A stretch of 23,718 nucleotides of DNA from Faeciplasma sp900553675 (lineage in GTDB: Bacteria > Bacillota > Clostridia > Oscillospirales > Ruminococcaceae). Shown one piece after another: positions 13,385 to 21,076 of the stretch; positions within the stretch are counted from its first letter, which is position 1; each line of letters opens with the position of its first letter. Below the pieces are notes generated by a model, which worked only from the letters and a program-made list of their open reading frames with translations, made no database searches and was not told the DNA's origin. Location: NCBI GenBank assembly GCA_958428235.1, contig CAUAFG010000028.1, positions 1 through 23,718 of the forward strand, given 5' to 3'. The position numbers and the translations under genes are program-made.

Positions 13385-14578
13385 ATGGCTGAGTGGATTG
13401 AATGCACGCTCAACGATTTGGGAGAAATTGTAGGTGGAGCGACGCCATCAACCCAAAGAGAAGACTATTATGGTGGCGATATTCCTTGGATAACGCCGAA
13501 GGATTTGTCTTCATTACAGGGGCGTTACATATCGCGTGGCGAACGAAATATTACAAAAAATGGACTGGCATCTAGTTCAGCTCAGCTTATGCCTCCTAAA
13601 ACGGTTTTATTTACCTCTCGTGCTCCGATTGGTTATGTGGCAATTGCGGAGCAAACTGTATGCACAAATCAAGGATTTAAAAGTATTGTTCCCAACGCGA
13701 AAGTTAATCCGCTTTTCCTATATTATCTACTCGTGTATAATAAAGAGACTATTGAAGCAATGGGGAGTGGCACAACTTTCAAAGAAGTATCAGGGAAAGC
13801 AATGAGAACAGTAAAAGTGCGCATTCCGTCTGATATGCAATCTCAGATTAAGATTGCATCGCTGTTAGATCCAATAGACAGCAAAATTGAAGCAAATGCT
13901 AAACTAAACGATAATTTACAGCAACAAGCAGCAGCATTGTTTGAGTCATGGTTTGTTGATTACAATCCATGGAGTGGCATCCAACCATCAGAATGGACGA
14001 ATGCTCCTTTGGGAACATTTGTTGAGATTAAACGCGGAGGCTCACCTCGCCCCATTCAGGATTATTTATCGGATTCGGGACTTCGTTGGCTCAAAATTTC
14101 GGATGTAACTTCTCTGAGTAGTCCCTTTGTGCTTGAAATCAAGGAGCATATCAAGGAGGAAGGCTTGAAAAAGACCGTTTTTCTCCACGCTGGTGAACTG
14201 GTCTTGTCAAACAGTGCAACACCGGGTATTCCTAAAATCCTTGATGTTGATACTTGCATTCATGACGGTTGGCTGTATTTCCCCAAGTCCGAGTTATCAA
14301 AGTATTATCTCTATCTGTTTTTCAAGCATATCAGAAAAGAATTGGTTTCTTTAGGTAATGGTAGCGTGTTCACTAACCTCAAGACAGATATTTTGAAGGC
14401 ATTTCCTGCAACCAAAGCAGATAAAGTTACACTAAAAAAGTTTGATGCCGTAGTTTCCCCACTGTTCGATGCCATGCTCAATGCAGATCGAGAAAACTTG
14501 AAACTTGCTACTATGAGAGACTCGCTTTTGCCCAAGCTTATGTCAGGCGAGATTGATGTCTCCGCCGTCCAACTCTAA
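13385..14578 (+). CDS. hsdS: HsdS specificity subunit, full-length
   Basis: The 397-residue DNA-recognition subunit of the type I complex. It has two target-recognition domains (about 1-145 and 205-350), each followed by a conserved helical spacer. The first half ends KLNDNLQQQAAALFESWF, with N-D-N-L at 175-178 encoded by recombination site C. The C-terminus SGEIDVSAVQL is the same as that of the silent cassette. AAAGGAG at 13373-13379 precedes the ATG. This is the complete specificity gene in the sequenced orientation and so probably sets the current target sequence. C-D inversion would cut it to about 180 residues (L-N-D-N-L-A-A-stop), the form now seen at 10398. The stop lies inside the right inverted repeat. 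Confidence 0.95.
   Translation: MAEWIECTLNDLGEIVGGATPSTQREDYYGGDIPWITPKDLSSLQGRYISRGERNITKNGLASSSAQLMPPKTVLFTSRAPIGYVAIAEQTVCTNQGFKSIVPNAKVNPLFLYYLLVYNKETIEAMGSGTTFKEVSGKAMRTVKVRIPSDMQSQIKIASLLDPIDSKIEANAKLNDNLQQQAAALFESWFVDYNPWSGIQPSEWTNAPLGTFVEIKRGGSPRPIQDYLSDSGLRWLKISDVTSLSSPFVLEIKEHIKEEGLKKTVFLHAGELVLSNSATPGIPKILDVDTCIHDGWLYFPKSELSKYYLYLFFKHIRKELVSLGNGSVFTNLKTDILKAFPATKADKVTLKKFDAVVSPLFDAMLNADRENLKLATMRDSLLPKLMSGEIDVSAVQL
13905..13918 (+). repeat. Recombination site C
   Basis: TAAACGATAATTTA in the middle of the full-length hsdS, encoding part of L-N-D-N-L. Same orientation as site A, opposite to B and D. Confidence 0.88.
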
Positions 14579-14598
14579 GCCGCTAAATTATCGTTTAT
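14561..14598 (-). repeat. 38-bp inverted repeat, right copy (contains recombination site D)
   Basis: Exact inverse of 10914-10951, carrying site D (14584-14597, minus) and the last codons and stop of the full-length hsdS. The ribosome binding site of the next gene (AGGAGG, 14599-14604) begins directly outside it, so inversion leaves the downstream gene intact. Confidence 0.92.
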
Positions 14599-14608
14599 AG
14601 GAGGATAA

Positions 14609-15397
14609 ATGGATATTTTTGATAATGAACTTGAAATAATTGAATTTTTTAGAGAGACAGAAACGAGGGAAACTCTTTTGTTGCCCGAAAACGATGAGAA
14701 CGCAGAACAAGTATATTTATCTATAGTACAAAAGTGGGAAAAGTGGACAAACAGTTCTGGAAAATCTGATCCTCCGCCAGATTTTTTTAGCGATGAACTT
14801 GGTTATATGATGGATATTATGAGAGTTGATGATCATGGTCATCTTGGACGAAATGGAAAGAGTATTATAAATCCTACCTTGCAAAGAGAATCAGAGGTTA
14901 TGCGAGAACTGAAACAAAAGGGCATTCTTGATGTGTTTCCCAATGCTCAGCCGCACCTTATTGTTGATACGAAACTGCCTACAGACGAGGATCACAATTA
15001 TATTTTTTATCGTGACAATTTTAATAGAACTATCGGATCTCATATTAAAAAAATAGCAAATTACAGATTAAATCATCCGGGATTGAAAACAATTTTCTTG
15101 GTTTTTGATGAATCTTCACCGTATTTTGAAAGTTTAGAGGTTAGAAAAACGCACAAAATTGGGGATAGCTGTTTGGGGCAACCGCATTATTGGTTTTTAG
15201 ATAACGCATTTGTACAAATGATAAAAGAGTCGGAAATAGATTATTTGGTATGGTTTACGCCATATAAGCATTTTGATCTATTTTCTTTGACTGGTAATAG
15301 AATCGAATTACCCAAAGTTACAGTGGTAAATGTGAAGAGGTTCAACGGACCTTTCAAAGATTACAAAGCGGAAAATATGACCAGTGCAGAAGTATAA
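14609..15397 (+). CDS. Unknown protein between hsdS and hsdR
   Basis: A 262-residue soluble protein that I do not recognise. It is acidic at the N-terminus. The middle has conserved-looking strands PHLIVDTKLPT, HIKKIANYRLNHPG, KTIFLVFDESSPYF and DYLVWFTPYKHFD. The pattern of an acidic strand, K residues and hydrophobic strands could fit a nuclease-like alpha/beta fold, but no motif is clear. The ATG follows AGGAGG immediately outside the inverted repeat. The gene is AT-rich like the next one and unlike hsdM and hsdR, suggesting separate acquisition. Its place inside the hsd operon suggests an accessory or add-on defence role (inference). Confidence 0.7.
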   Translation: MDIFDNELEIIEFFRETETRETLLLPENDENAEQVYLSIVQKWEKWTNSSGKSDPPPDFFSDELGYMMDIMRVDDHGHLGRNGKSIINPTLQRESEVMRELKQKGILDVFPNAQPHLIVDTKLPTDEDHNYIFYRDNFNRTIGSHIKKIANYRLNHPGLKTIFLVFDESSPYFESLEVRKTHKIGDSCLGQPHYWFLDNAFVQMIKESEIDYLVWFTPYKHFDLFSLTGNRIELPKVTVVNVKRFNGPFKDYKAENMTSAEV

Positions 15398-15576
15398 CAA
15401 TAGTTTTGCGAATTTGTGCAAAAATCTGATACGATTCTTGGAAATCCACGGGTGCCTGTGAGGTCATGCCATGCTGCATACAATCCATTTATAAGTTCTA
15501 AATATGTTTATTGCTGGCGGAAATTAATACTTTTTATGTTATCAAAAATAACTTGATAATAAGAGGATGGCAAATA

Positions 15577-16785
15577 ATGAGCAAAGTAATTAAATCACTA
15601 AAAGACTATGTAGATTACATAATGCAAAAACGCGAAAAAATGCGGAATGATGATGAGTTTTGCTCATATAGATGGTTTTTTCGTGGCCAAGAGGATTTGA
15701 CTTGGTCAGTGAAGCCAAATGTTTTTAGAAATGATGAAATTTCGTTGGAAGATTATGTTATAGATAATGCATTGCGGCAGAACCCGTTTGACTTTTATGA
15801 TACAAAATCTGATTTTGAAATTTTAACAAAACTTCAACATTATGGGCTTGGGACAAGATTGCTTGATGTTACACTAAATCCACTAGTTGCTCTATATTTT
15901 GCAACGGCGCCTGCAGTATCATACAAACCAAATAAAAATGGGCAGTTTACACAGACTAAAAATGATGGTGTTGTATTTTTGAGCTTTTCTCCATGGCACT
16001 CGTCAAGTGAACTTTGTATAAAAATTGCTACTGCTTTGCCTTTTATCCACTTTGATAATGACTATACTATTGAACAATTAATTGGAAAATTATTGGAAAA
16101 CGGCGTGATAACAGAAGATAATAAAGTTCAATTGATAGCTAATGATTGCACTCTTTTGATTGAGTATTTGCAAAAAAGTTATTTTGCTATCTCATCTCAT
16201 AGTAACGAGCGATTAATTAGACAGAGCGGGGCTTTTGTTATCCCAACTGCTATCAATATTTATTCGGAAGATAATATATTTAACAGTCGCATTGAAAAAT
16301 CTCACAAAAATATGAGGGATGAATTCGCCGATGAGGATATTGTTATTCCTTCTGACTGCAAGGCACTTTTGAGAGAGGAACTGGATTTTTTCAATATTAA
16401 TGAGGCTACACTCTTTCCTGAACTTGAACATCAAATGAGATACATAAAACAAACAAACATTTTTCAAGTAGGAAGTGTTCCGGATTTTAAGCTTTTTTCC
16501 AAGGAAAAAGAGACAATTTTGTATAATGATTTAACCCCAAATATTGATGAGACAATTGAGAACATAGTACCATGGGTAAGCACACAATGCAAAATTAAGT
16601 TGAAAGAAGTTCTATCTGAGCAGACTAATTTCATCGATTGGAAACTTAAAGATAATATCAAAGCGACAATCATCAAAGAAAGCAAGCGATTATTGCAAGG
16701 AGAACAATGTTTGTCGAGCAGTGAAGAAATATCGGAAATTGCTAATACAATATTGAGTTCGTTATTAAACCCGTTGCAAAGTTAA
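15577..16785 (+). CDS. FRG-domain protein
   Basis: A 402-residue cytoplasmic protein with an N-terminal FRG domain: WFFRGQ with F35-R36-G37, then LTKLQHYGLGTRLLDVTLNP (83-102) and ALYFA, the hallmark motifs of the family. FRG proteins are frequent in bacterial defence islands, but no biochemical activity is firmly known. The C-terminal 250 residues are alpha-helical with no named domain. ATG 15577 is preferred because AAGAGG lies 10 nt upstream; the frame opens 22 codons earlier without a ribosome binding site. The gene is strongly AT-rich (for example 30% GC over 16081-16140). The 179-bp gap before it holds only a small inverted repeat, TTATCAA/TTGATAA (15539-15559). Confidence 0.85.
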   Translation: MSKVIKSLKDYVDYIMQKREKMRNDDEFCSYRWFFRGQEDLTWSVKPNVFRNDEISLEDYVIDNALRQNPFDFYDTKSDFEILTKLQHYGLGTRLLDVTLNPLVALYFATAPAVSYKPNKNGQFTQTKNDGVVFLSFSPWHSSSELCIKIATALPFIHFDNDYTIEQLIGKLLENGVITEDNKVQLIANDCTLLIEYLQKSYFAISSHSNERLIRQSGAFVIPTAINIYSEDNIFNSRIEKSHKNMRDEFADEDIVIPSDCKALLREELDFFNINEATLFPELEHQMRYIKQTNIFQVGSVPDFKLFSKEKETILYNDLTPNIDETIENIVPWVSTQCKIKLKEVLSEQTNFIDWKLKDNIKATIIKESKRLLQGEQCLSSSEEISEIANTILSSLLNPLQS

Positions 16786-16820
16786 TTGGCACAACTTATT
16801 AAGTAAAGGAGTCTCTTACT

Positions 16821-19800
16821 ATGTCATTCACCGAATCCACCTACGAAAACGCGGTCATACAACTGTTTGAATCCATGGGCTACACGCATATCTACGCGCC
16901 GGACATGGGGCGGGCGGACTTTTCCGACCCGCTCATGGGTGGCGTTTTGCGTGACGCGCTGGTTCGCATCAATCGCGGCTTGCCGGTGGAGGCTATCGGT
17001 GAGGCACTCTCCAAAATCCGCAATTTTGAGGGCGGCAGCCTCGTGGAGAAGAACCGCACCTTTACGGGCTATCTGCAGGACGGCGTGGAGGTCAACTATA
17101 CCGCAGAGGGCGAGACCCGCGCGGCGCTCGTGCGTCTTTTGGACTTCGAGAAGCCGGAAAACAATGATTTCGCGGTGGTCAATCAGTATACCTATATCGA
17201 AAACGGCAACAACCGCCGTCCCGATATCATCCTGTTTGTCAACGGTCTGCCGCTCGTTTTGATGGAGCTGAAAAGCCCTGCCAAAGAGGACGCGGGCGCA
17301 GAGGATGCCTACAACCAGCTGCGCAACTATATGCAGGACATCCCGTCCCTGTTCATCTACAACGCCGTCTGCGTGATCAGCGACCTTTCCACCAATCGCG
17401 CGGGCACGATTACCTCCGGTTTTGACCGCTTTATGGAGTGGAAAACCAAGGACGGCAGATACGAAAACACCGCCTATGCGCAGTTTGACACCTTTTACGA
17501 GGGGATGTTCCCGAAAGCCCGCCTGCTCGACATTCTGAAAAATTTCATCTGCTTCTCGGGCGACGCGCAGAAGCCGGTCAAGATTTTAGCGGGTTACCAC
17601 CAATATTTCGCCGTGCGCAAAGCCGTTGAAAAAGCCGTTGTCGCAACCAAAACCGACGGCAAAGGCGGCGTTTTCTGGCACACGCAGGGGAGCGGGAAAT
17701 CGCTTTCGATGGTCTTTTATGCCCACCTCTTGCAGGAAGTCTTACATAGCCCGACCATTGTCGTCATGACCGACCGCATCGACCTTGACGATCAGCTTTA
17801 CGCGCAATTCTGCAAATGCGCCGGCTTCCTCCGTCAGACTCCCGTGCAGGCGGAAAGCAAGGAGCATCTGAAAGCCTTGCTTGCCGGGCGCGAGGCAAAC
17901 GGCATCATTTTTACCACTCTGTTCAAGTTTGAGCGGGGAGAGGAGCCGCTGTCCGAACGCCGCAACATCGTGGTCATGGCAGACGAAGCCCACCGCGGGC
18001 AATACGGTTTTGACGAGCGGGTGGTCATGTCTGAGGATGCCGACGGAAACAAAGAAGCCCGCGTGACAGTCGGCAATGCGCGGATTCTGCATGACGCACT
18101 CCCGAACGCCACCTTTATCGGCTTTACGGGAACGCCTGTTTCCATCAAAGACCGCAACACCCGCGAGGTGTTCGGCGATTACATCGACATTTACGATATG
18201 ACGCAGGCGGTAGAGGACGGCGCGACACGCCCGGTCTACTACGAAAGCCGCGTGATTCATCTGAAACTCGATCAGAACACGCTCCGCCTGATTGACGCGA
18301 CCTATGACGCGCTGGAGCAGATGTCCGACAGCGCAACCATTGAGAAAAGCAAGAAAATGCTCGGGCAGATGGAAAGCGTGCTCGGCGCGGATGCCACCAT
18401 TCAGTCGCTGTGCGAGGATATTGTCACGCACTACGAGCAGAACCGTGCAAATCTTCTGACCGGAAAAGCCATGATCGTGGCGTATTCCCGCCCGATTGCC
18501 ATTAAGATTTACCGCAAAATCCTTGACCTGCGCCCCGCATGGAAAGAAAAAGTCGCCGTTGTAATGACAGGCGGCAACAAAGACCCCGAGGATTGGAAGG
18601 ACATCATCGGCACCAAAGCGCACAAGGAAGAACTGGCGCGCCGATTCAAGGACAACGACGACCCGCTCAAGATTGCGATTGTCGTGGATATGTGGCTGAC
18701 CGGTTTTGACGTGCCGTCGCTTGCCACCATGTATGTGTACAAGCCCATGTACGGCTACAATCTGATGCAGGCGGTTTCCCGCGTGAACCGCGTGTTCAAG
18801 GACAAAGAGGGCGGACTGATTGTCGATTATGTCGGCATTGCTTCGGCACTGAAAGAGGCGATGAAGGAGTATTCCGCCCGTGACCGGCAGAAGTACGGTG
18901 ATATGGACATCGGAAAGACCGCCTACCCGAAATTTCAGGAGAAATTGCAGGTCTGCCGCGACCTGTTCCACGGATACGATTTCAGCAAATTCTACACGGG
19001 GTCGCCGCTTGAAAAAGCACAGGCGATCACCGGCGGCGTGAACTTCGTCCTTGACGCAAAAGCGCCGAAACGCAAGGAATTATTTGCAAAAGAGGCGCTT
19101 CTCCTGCGGCAGGCGCAGTCGCTTTGCTCCGGTATGACCACCGAAGAGGAGCGGCACACGGCGGCATACTTTGAGGCGGTGCGCTCCACGGTGATGAAGA
19201 TCACCGTGGGTGGCGGAAACGGCAAGCCGCTGTCGCTGAAGGAGATCAATTCGCAGATCAACGAGCTGCTCAAGGCGAGCATTCAGTCCGAGGGCGTGAT
19301 CAATCTGTTTGAAAGCGCGAAGATGGGAGAAAAATTCTCTCTGTTCGATCCTGCGGTACTGGAAGAAATCGCCCGCATGAAGGAGAAGAACATCGTGGTG
19401 GAAATCCTGCGCAAGCTGATGGCAGAACAGATCGCCATTTATAAGCGCACCAATGTGGTGCAAGCCACTACATTTTCGGATAAGATCACCCTGCTGATGA
19501 ACACCTATTACAACGGGCTGATAACCAACGAGGAAGTCATCAAAGAACTTCTGAAAACGGCGGAGGAAATTAACATCCTGCGCAAAGAGGGCGAGAAACT
19601 GGGCCTCACGGAAGAGGAACTGGCATTTTACGACGCGCTGACCAAACCGGAGCACATCAAGGATTTTTACGAAAACGAGATGCTGATTGCTTTGACGCGG
19701 GAGCTGACCGACATGCTTCGCCGGAACCGCACCATAGACTGGCAGAAGAAAGAGACTGCCCGCGCCGGAATGCGAAAGATGGTCAAGCGGCTACTCAAAA

Positions 19801-19889
19801 AGTACAAATACCCGCCGGAGAAATACGAGGATGCCATCGAAACCGTCATGAGCCAGTGCGAGCTCTGGACGGATCAGGCGGAAATTTAA
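16821..19889 (+). CDS. hsdR: Type I restriction enzyme subunit HsdR
   Basis: The 1022-residue motor and nuclease subunit. With HsdM and HsdS it translocates unmethylated DNA and cuts it at a distance. The N-terminal PD-(D/E)XK nuclease has D135 and E149-L-K151. The SF2 translocase has Walker A TQGSGKS at about residue 290, an ADEAHR box at about 388, TGTPV after it, and motif VI QAVSRVNR at about 650. The long helical C-terminus binds the methylase core. AAAGGAG precedes the ATG. All motifs are intact and length is normal, so restriction should be active. Its GC content (60% over 17641-17700) contrasts sharply with the preceding gene. Confidence 0.96.
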   Translation: MSFTESTYENAVIQLFESMGYTHIYAPDMGRADFSDPLMGGVLRDALVRINRGLPVEAIGEALSKIRNFEGGSLVEKNRTFTGYLQDGVEVNYTAEGETRAALVRLLDFEKPENNDFAVVNQYTYIENGNNRRPDIILFVNGLPLVLMELKSPAKEDAGAEDAYNQLRNYMQDIPSLFIYNAVCVISDLSTNRAGTITSGFDRFMEWKTKDGRYENTAYAQFDTFYEGMFPKARLLDILKNFICFSGDAQKPVKILAGYHQYFAVRKAVEKAVVATKTDGKGGVFWHTQGSGKSLSMVFYAHLLQEVLHSPTIVVMTDRIDLDDQLYAQFCKCAGFLRQTPVQAESKEHLKALLAGREANGIIFTTLFKFERGEEPLSERRNIVVMADEAHRGQYGFDERVVMSEDADGNKEARVTVGNARILHDALPNATFIGFTGTPVSIKDRNTREVFGDYIDIYDMTQAVEDGATRPVYYESRVIHLKLDQNTLRLIDATYDALEQMSDSATIEKSKKMLGQMESVLGADATIQSLCEDIVTHYEQNRANLLTGKAMIVAYSRPIAIKIYRKILDLRPAWKEKVAVVMTGGNKDPEDWKDIIGTKAHKEELARRFKDNDDPLKIAIVVDMWLTGFDVPSLATMYVYKPMYGYNLMQAVSRVNRVFKDKEGGLIVDYVGIASALKEAMKEYSARDRQKYGDMDIGKTAYPKFQEKLQVCRDLFHGYDFSKFYTGSPLEKAQAITGGVNFVLDAKAPKRKELFAKEALLLRQAQSLCSGMTTEEERHTAAYFEAVRSTVMKITVGGGNGKPLSLKEINSQINELLKASIQSEGVINLFESAKMGEKFSLFDPAVLEEIARMKEKNIVVEILRKLMAEQIAIYKRTNVVQATTFSDKITLLMNTYYNGLITNEEVIKELLKTAEEINILRKEGEKLGLTEEELAFYDALTKPEHIKDFYENEMLIALTRELTDMLRRNRTIDWQKKETARAGMRKMVKRLLKKYKYPPEKYEDAIETVMSQCELWTDQAEI

Positions 19890-19904
19890 TATAAGGAGAA
19901 TATC

Positions 19905-20564
19905 ATGGGAGTAATTTATATTCTGACTAATCCGTCATTTCCTGAATATGTGAAAATTGGGGATGCAGATAACATTGAAAAGCGGCTTCAGCAATTGAAC
20001 CGCAGCGAATGCATTCCGTTTGCTTTCCGCATATTTGCTACATATGAGGTTAGCTCGCGCCTGTCTGACCTGAAAATTCATTCGATCATAGACAAGCTGA
20101 ATCCCAACCTGCGTTCTATCGAAAATTTTGACGGGAAACAGCGCGTGCGGGAATTTTACGCTATGTCACCGGAAGATGCATACTCCATTCTTGAGGCAAT
20201 CGCCGAGATTCACGGATGCGGGGACAAGTTGAAACTTACCTCCATGAACGCTCAAGAAAAACAAGCAGAAGAAACCGCCGAAGACATAAAGGAGGAGAGG
20301 AAAGAACGGTTATCGCCGTTTTCCTTCTCTGCTTGCGGCATTCCGGTCGGAGCGGAGATTGAGTTCTGCACATACACACAGAAACCGTCAGGGATTATTT
20401 GCACGGTTGCCGACGATAAGCATATAACATACAACGGAAAAACATGGTCTCTTTCTGCGCTTGCAACAGAACTGCTTCAGGTAAAGTGGCAGGTCGCCGG
20501 TCCGCGTTATTTCAAATATAACGGCGAGTGGCTCAATGACATCCGTCAGCGGTTAGGCGTATAA
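19905..20564 (+). CDS. GIY-YIG (T5orf172/MUG113-type) nuclease-like protein with RAMA-like C-terminus
   Basis: A 219-residue protein starting 15 bp after hsdR behind AAGGAG. Residues 1-95 match the T5orf172 branch of the GIY-YIG superfamily: GVIYILTNPSFPEYVKIGDA, with the second tripeptide as V-K-I-G and an R in EKRLQQLN. A charged linker follows (about 115-140). The C-terminal part (GIPVGAEIEF, WSLSALATELL, VAGPRYFKYNGEWLNDIRQR) resembles the RAMA domain found with restriction and modification enzymes. It may nick or cut DNA or recognise modified bases. Its position at the end of the hsd operon suggests an accessory nuclease. No clear terminator follows. Confidence 0.8.
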   Translation: MGVIYILTNPSFPEYVKIGDADNIEKRLQQLNRSECIPFAFRIFATYEVSSRLSDLKIHSIIDKLNPNLRSIENFDGKQRVREFYAMSPEDAYSILEAIAEIHGCGDKLKLTSMNAQEKQAEETAEDIKEERKERLSPFSFSACGIPVGAEIEFCTYTQKPSGIICTVADDKHITYNGKTWSLSALATELLQVKWQVAGPRYFKYNGEWLNDIRQRLGV

Positions 20565-20946
20565 GCGGTTTCATCCCCCAATATCTCCCTCGCTGTAGTC
20601 AAAGAAAAAGCCCCGACCGAGACTGCAAAATTGTTTGTGGATACAACTCCGAAACACAAAATTGCATTTTCGATGCTCAAATTTACAGTTTTCTTTTTCG
20701 ACATTTCGAGAAAAGCTTTCGAAAAAGCCGGAAAAGCCCTGAAAACAGCGCCTTTTGTGTCGTTTCGTGCAAAACCGTGATTTCGGATAAATGGTAGAGA
20801 TGCTATCCGAGCGGAAAAATCGGCTCTTTCGTCAAAGCGACTTTTTGTTGTGCTGCTTTCGGCGTTCATGCCATCAGAATGAAGGCGTAAAGCCTGGTGC
20901 AGACGCTGTTTTCAAAGCAAGATCTCAAAATGAAGTCTTGCAACGG

Positions 20947-20975
20947 TATCAAGGCCTCATTCTGAGGCCTTGATA
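20947..20975. repeat. 13-bp perfect hairpin without T tract
   Basis: TATCAAGGCCTCA (20947-20959), loop TTC, TGAGGCCTTGATA (20963-20975). CAACGG (20941-20946) and CCGTTG (20987-20992) may close an outer stem. Neither strand has a T run after it, so it is not a classic terminator. Confidence 0.75.
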
Positions 20976-21018
20976 GTCAATGTCCCCCGTTGTCCGAAAT
21001 TCATTCCGCAATGGCATC

Positions 21019-21046
21019 TTGATCAAGTCGCAAAACATGGTAAAGT
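21019..21046 (+). promoter_or_regulatory. Weak candidate promoter of the polymerase-like operon
   Basis: TTGATC (21019-21024), 16-bp spacer, TGG TAAAGT (-10 at 21041-21046). Each box is imperfect. The ribosome binding site GAAGGAGG (21062-21069) is strong. Confidence 0.35.
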
Positions 21047-21076
21047 CAAAACATCAGAACAGAAGGAGGTGTTACA

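Larger units (their letters stand above)
10914..14598. other. Invertible (phase-variable) segment of the hsdS locus
   Basis: A 3.7-kb segment bounded by a 38-bp perfect inverted repeat and holding four identical 14-bp sites TAAACGATAATTTA: A 10915-10928 (+), B 11576-11589 (-), C 13905-13918 (+), D 14584-14597 (-). Each falls on the codons for N-D-N-L at the centre of an HsdS frame. A-B and C-D inversions exchange C-terminal recognition halves in frame. B-C and A-D inversions reshuffle further. The segment encodes its own tyrosine recombinase and a TIR protein. Confidence 0.85.
20565..21076. other. 512-bp stretch without a supported gene
   Basis: No reading frame here has a ribosome binding site and a recognisable product. 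It contains a weak inverted repeat CTTTTTCGA (20693-20701) / TCGAAAAAG (20719-20727), a 13-bp perfect hairpin (20947-20975) and a weak candidate promoter near the end. It separates the restriction operon from the polymerase-like operon and may hold a small RNA, but nothing proves it. Confidence 0.5.

Noticed and set aside
17742..18971. A 409-residue minus-strand open frame
   Set aside because: It is antisense to the conserved motor domain of hsdR; long open antisense frames are common in GC-rich genes. No start signal or recognisable domain.
20947..20975. Intrinsic terminator of the hsd operon
   Set aside because: The stem is perfect but neither strand has a T tract after it, and it lies almost 400 bp from the last stop codon.
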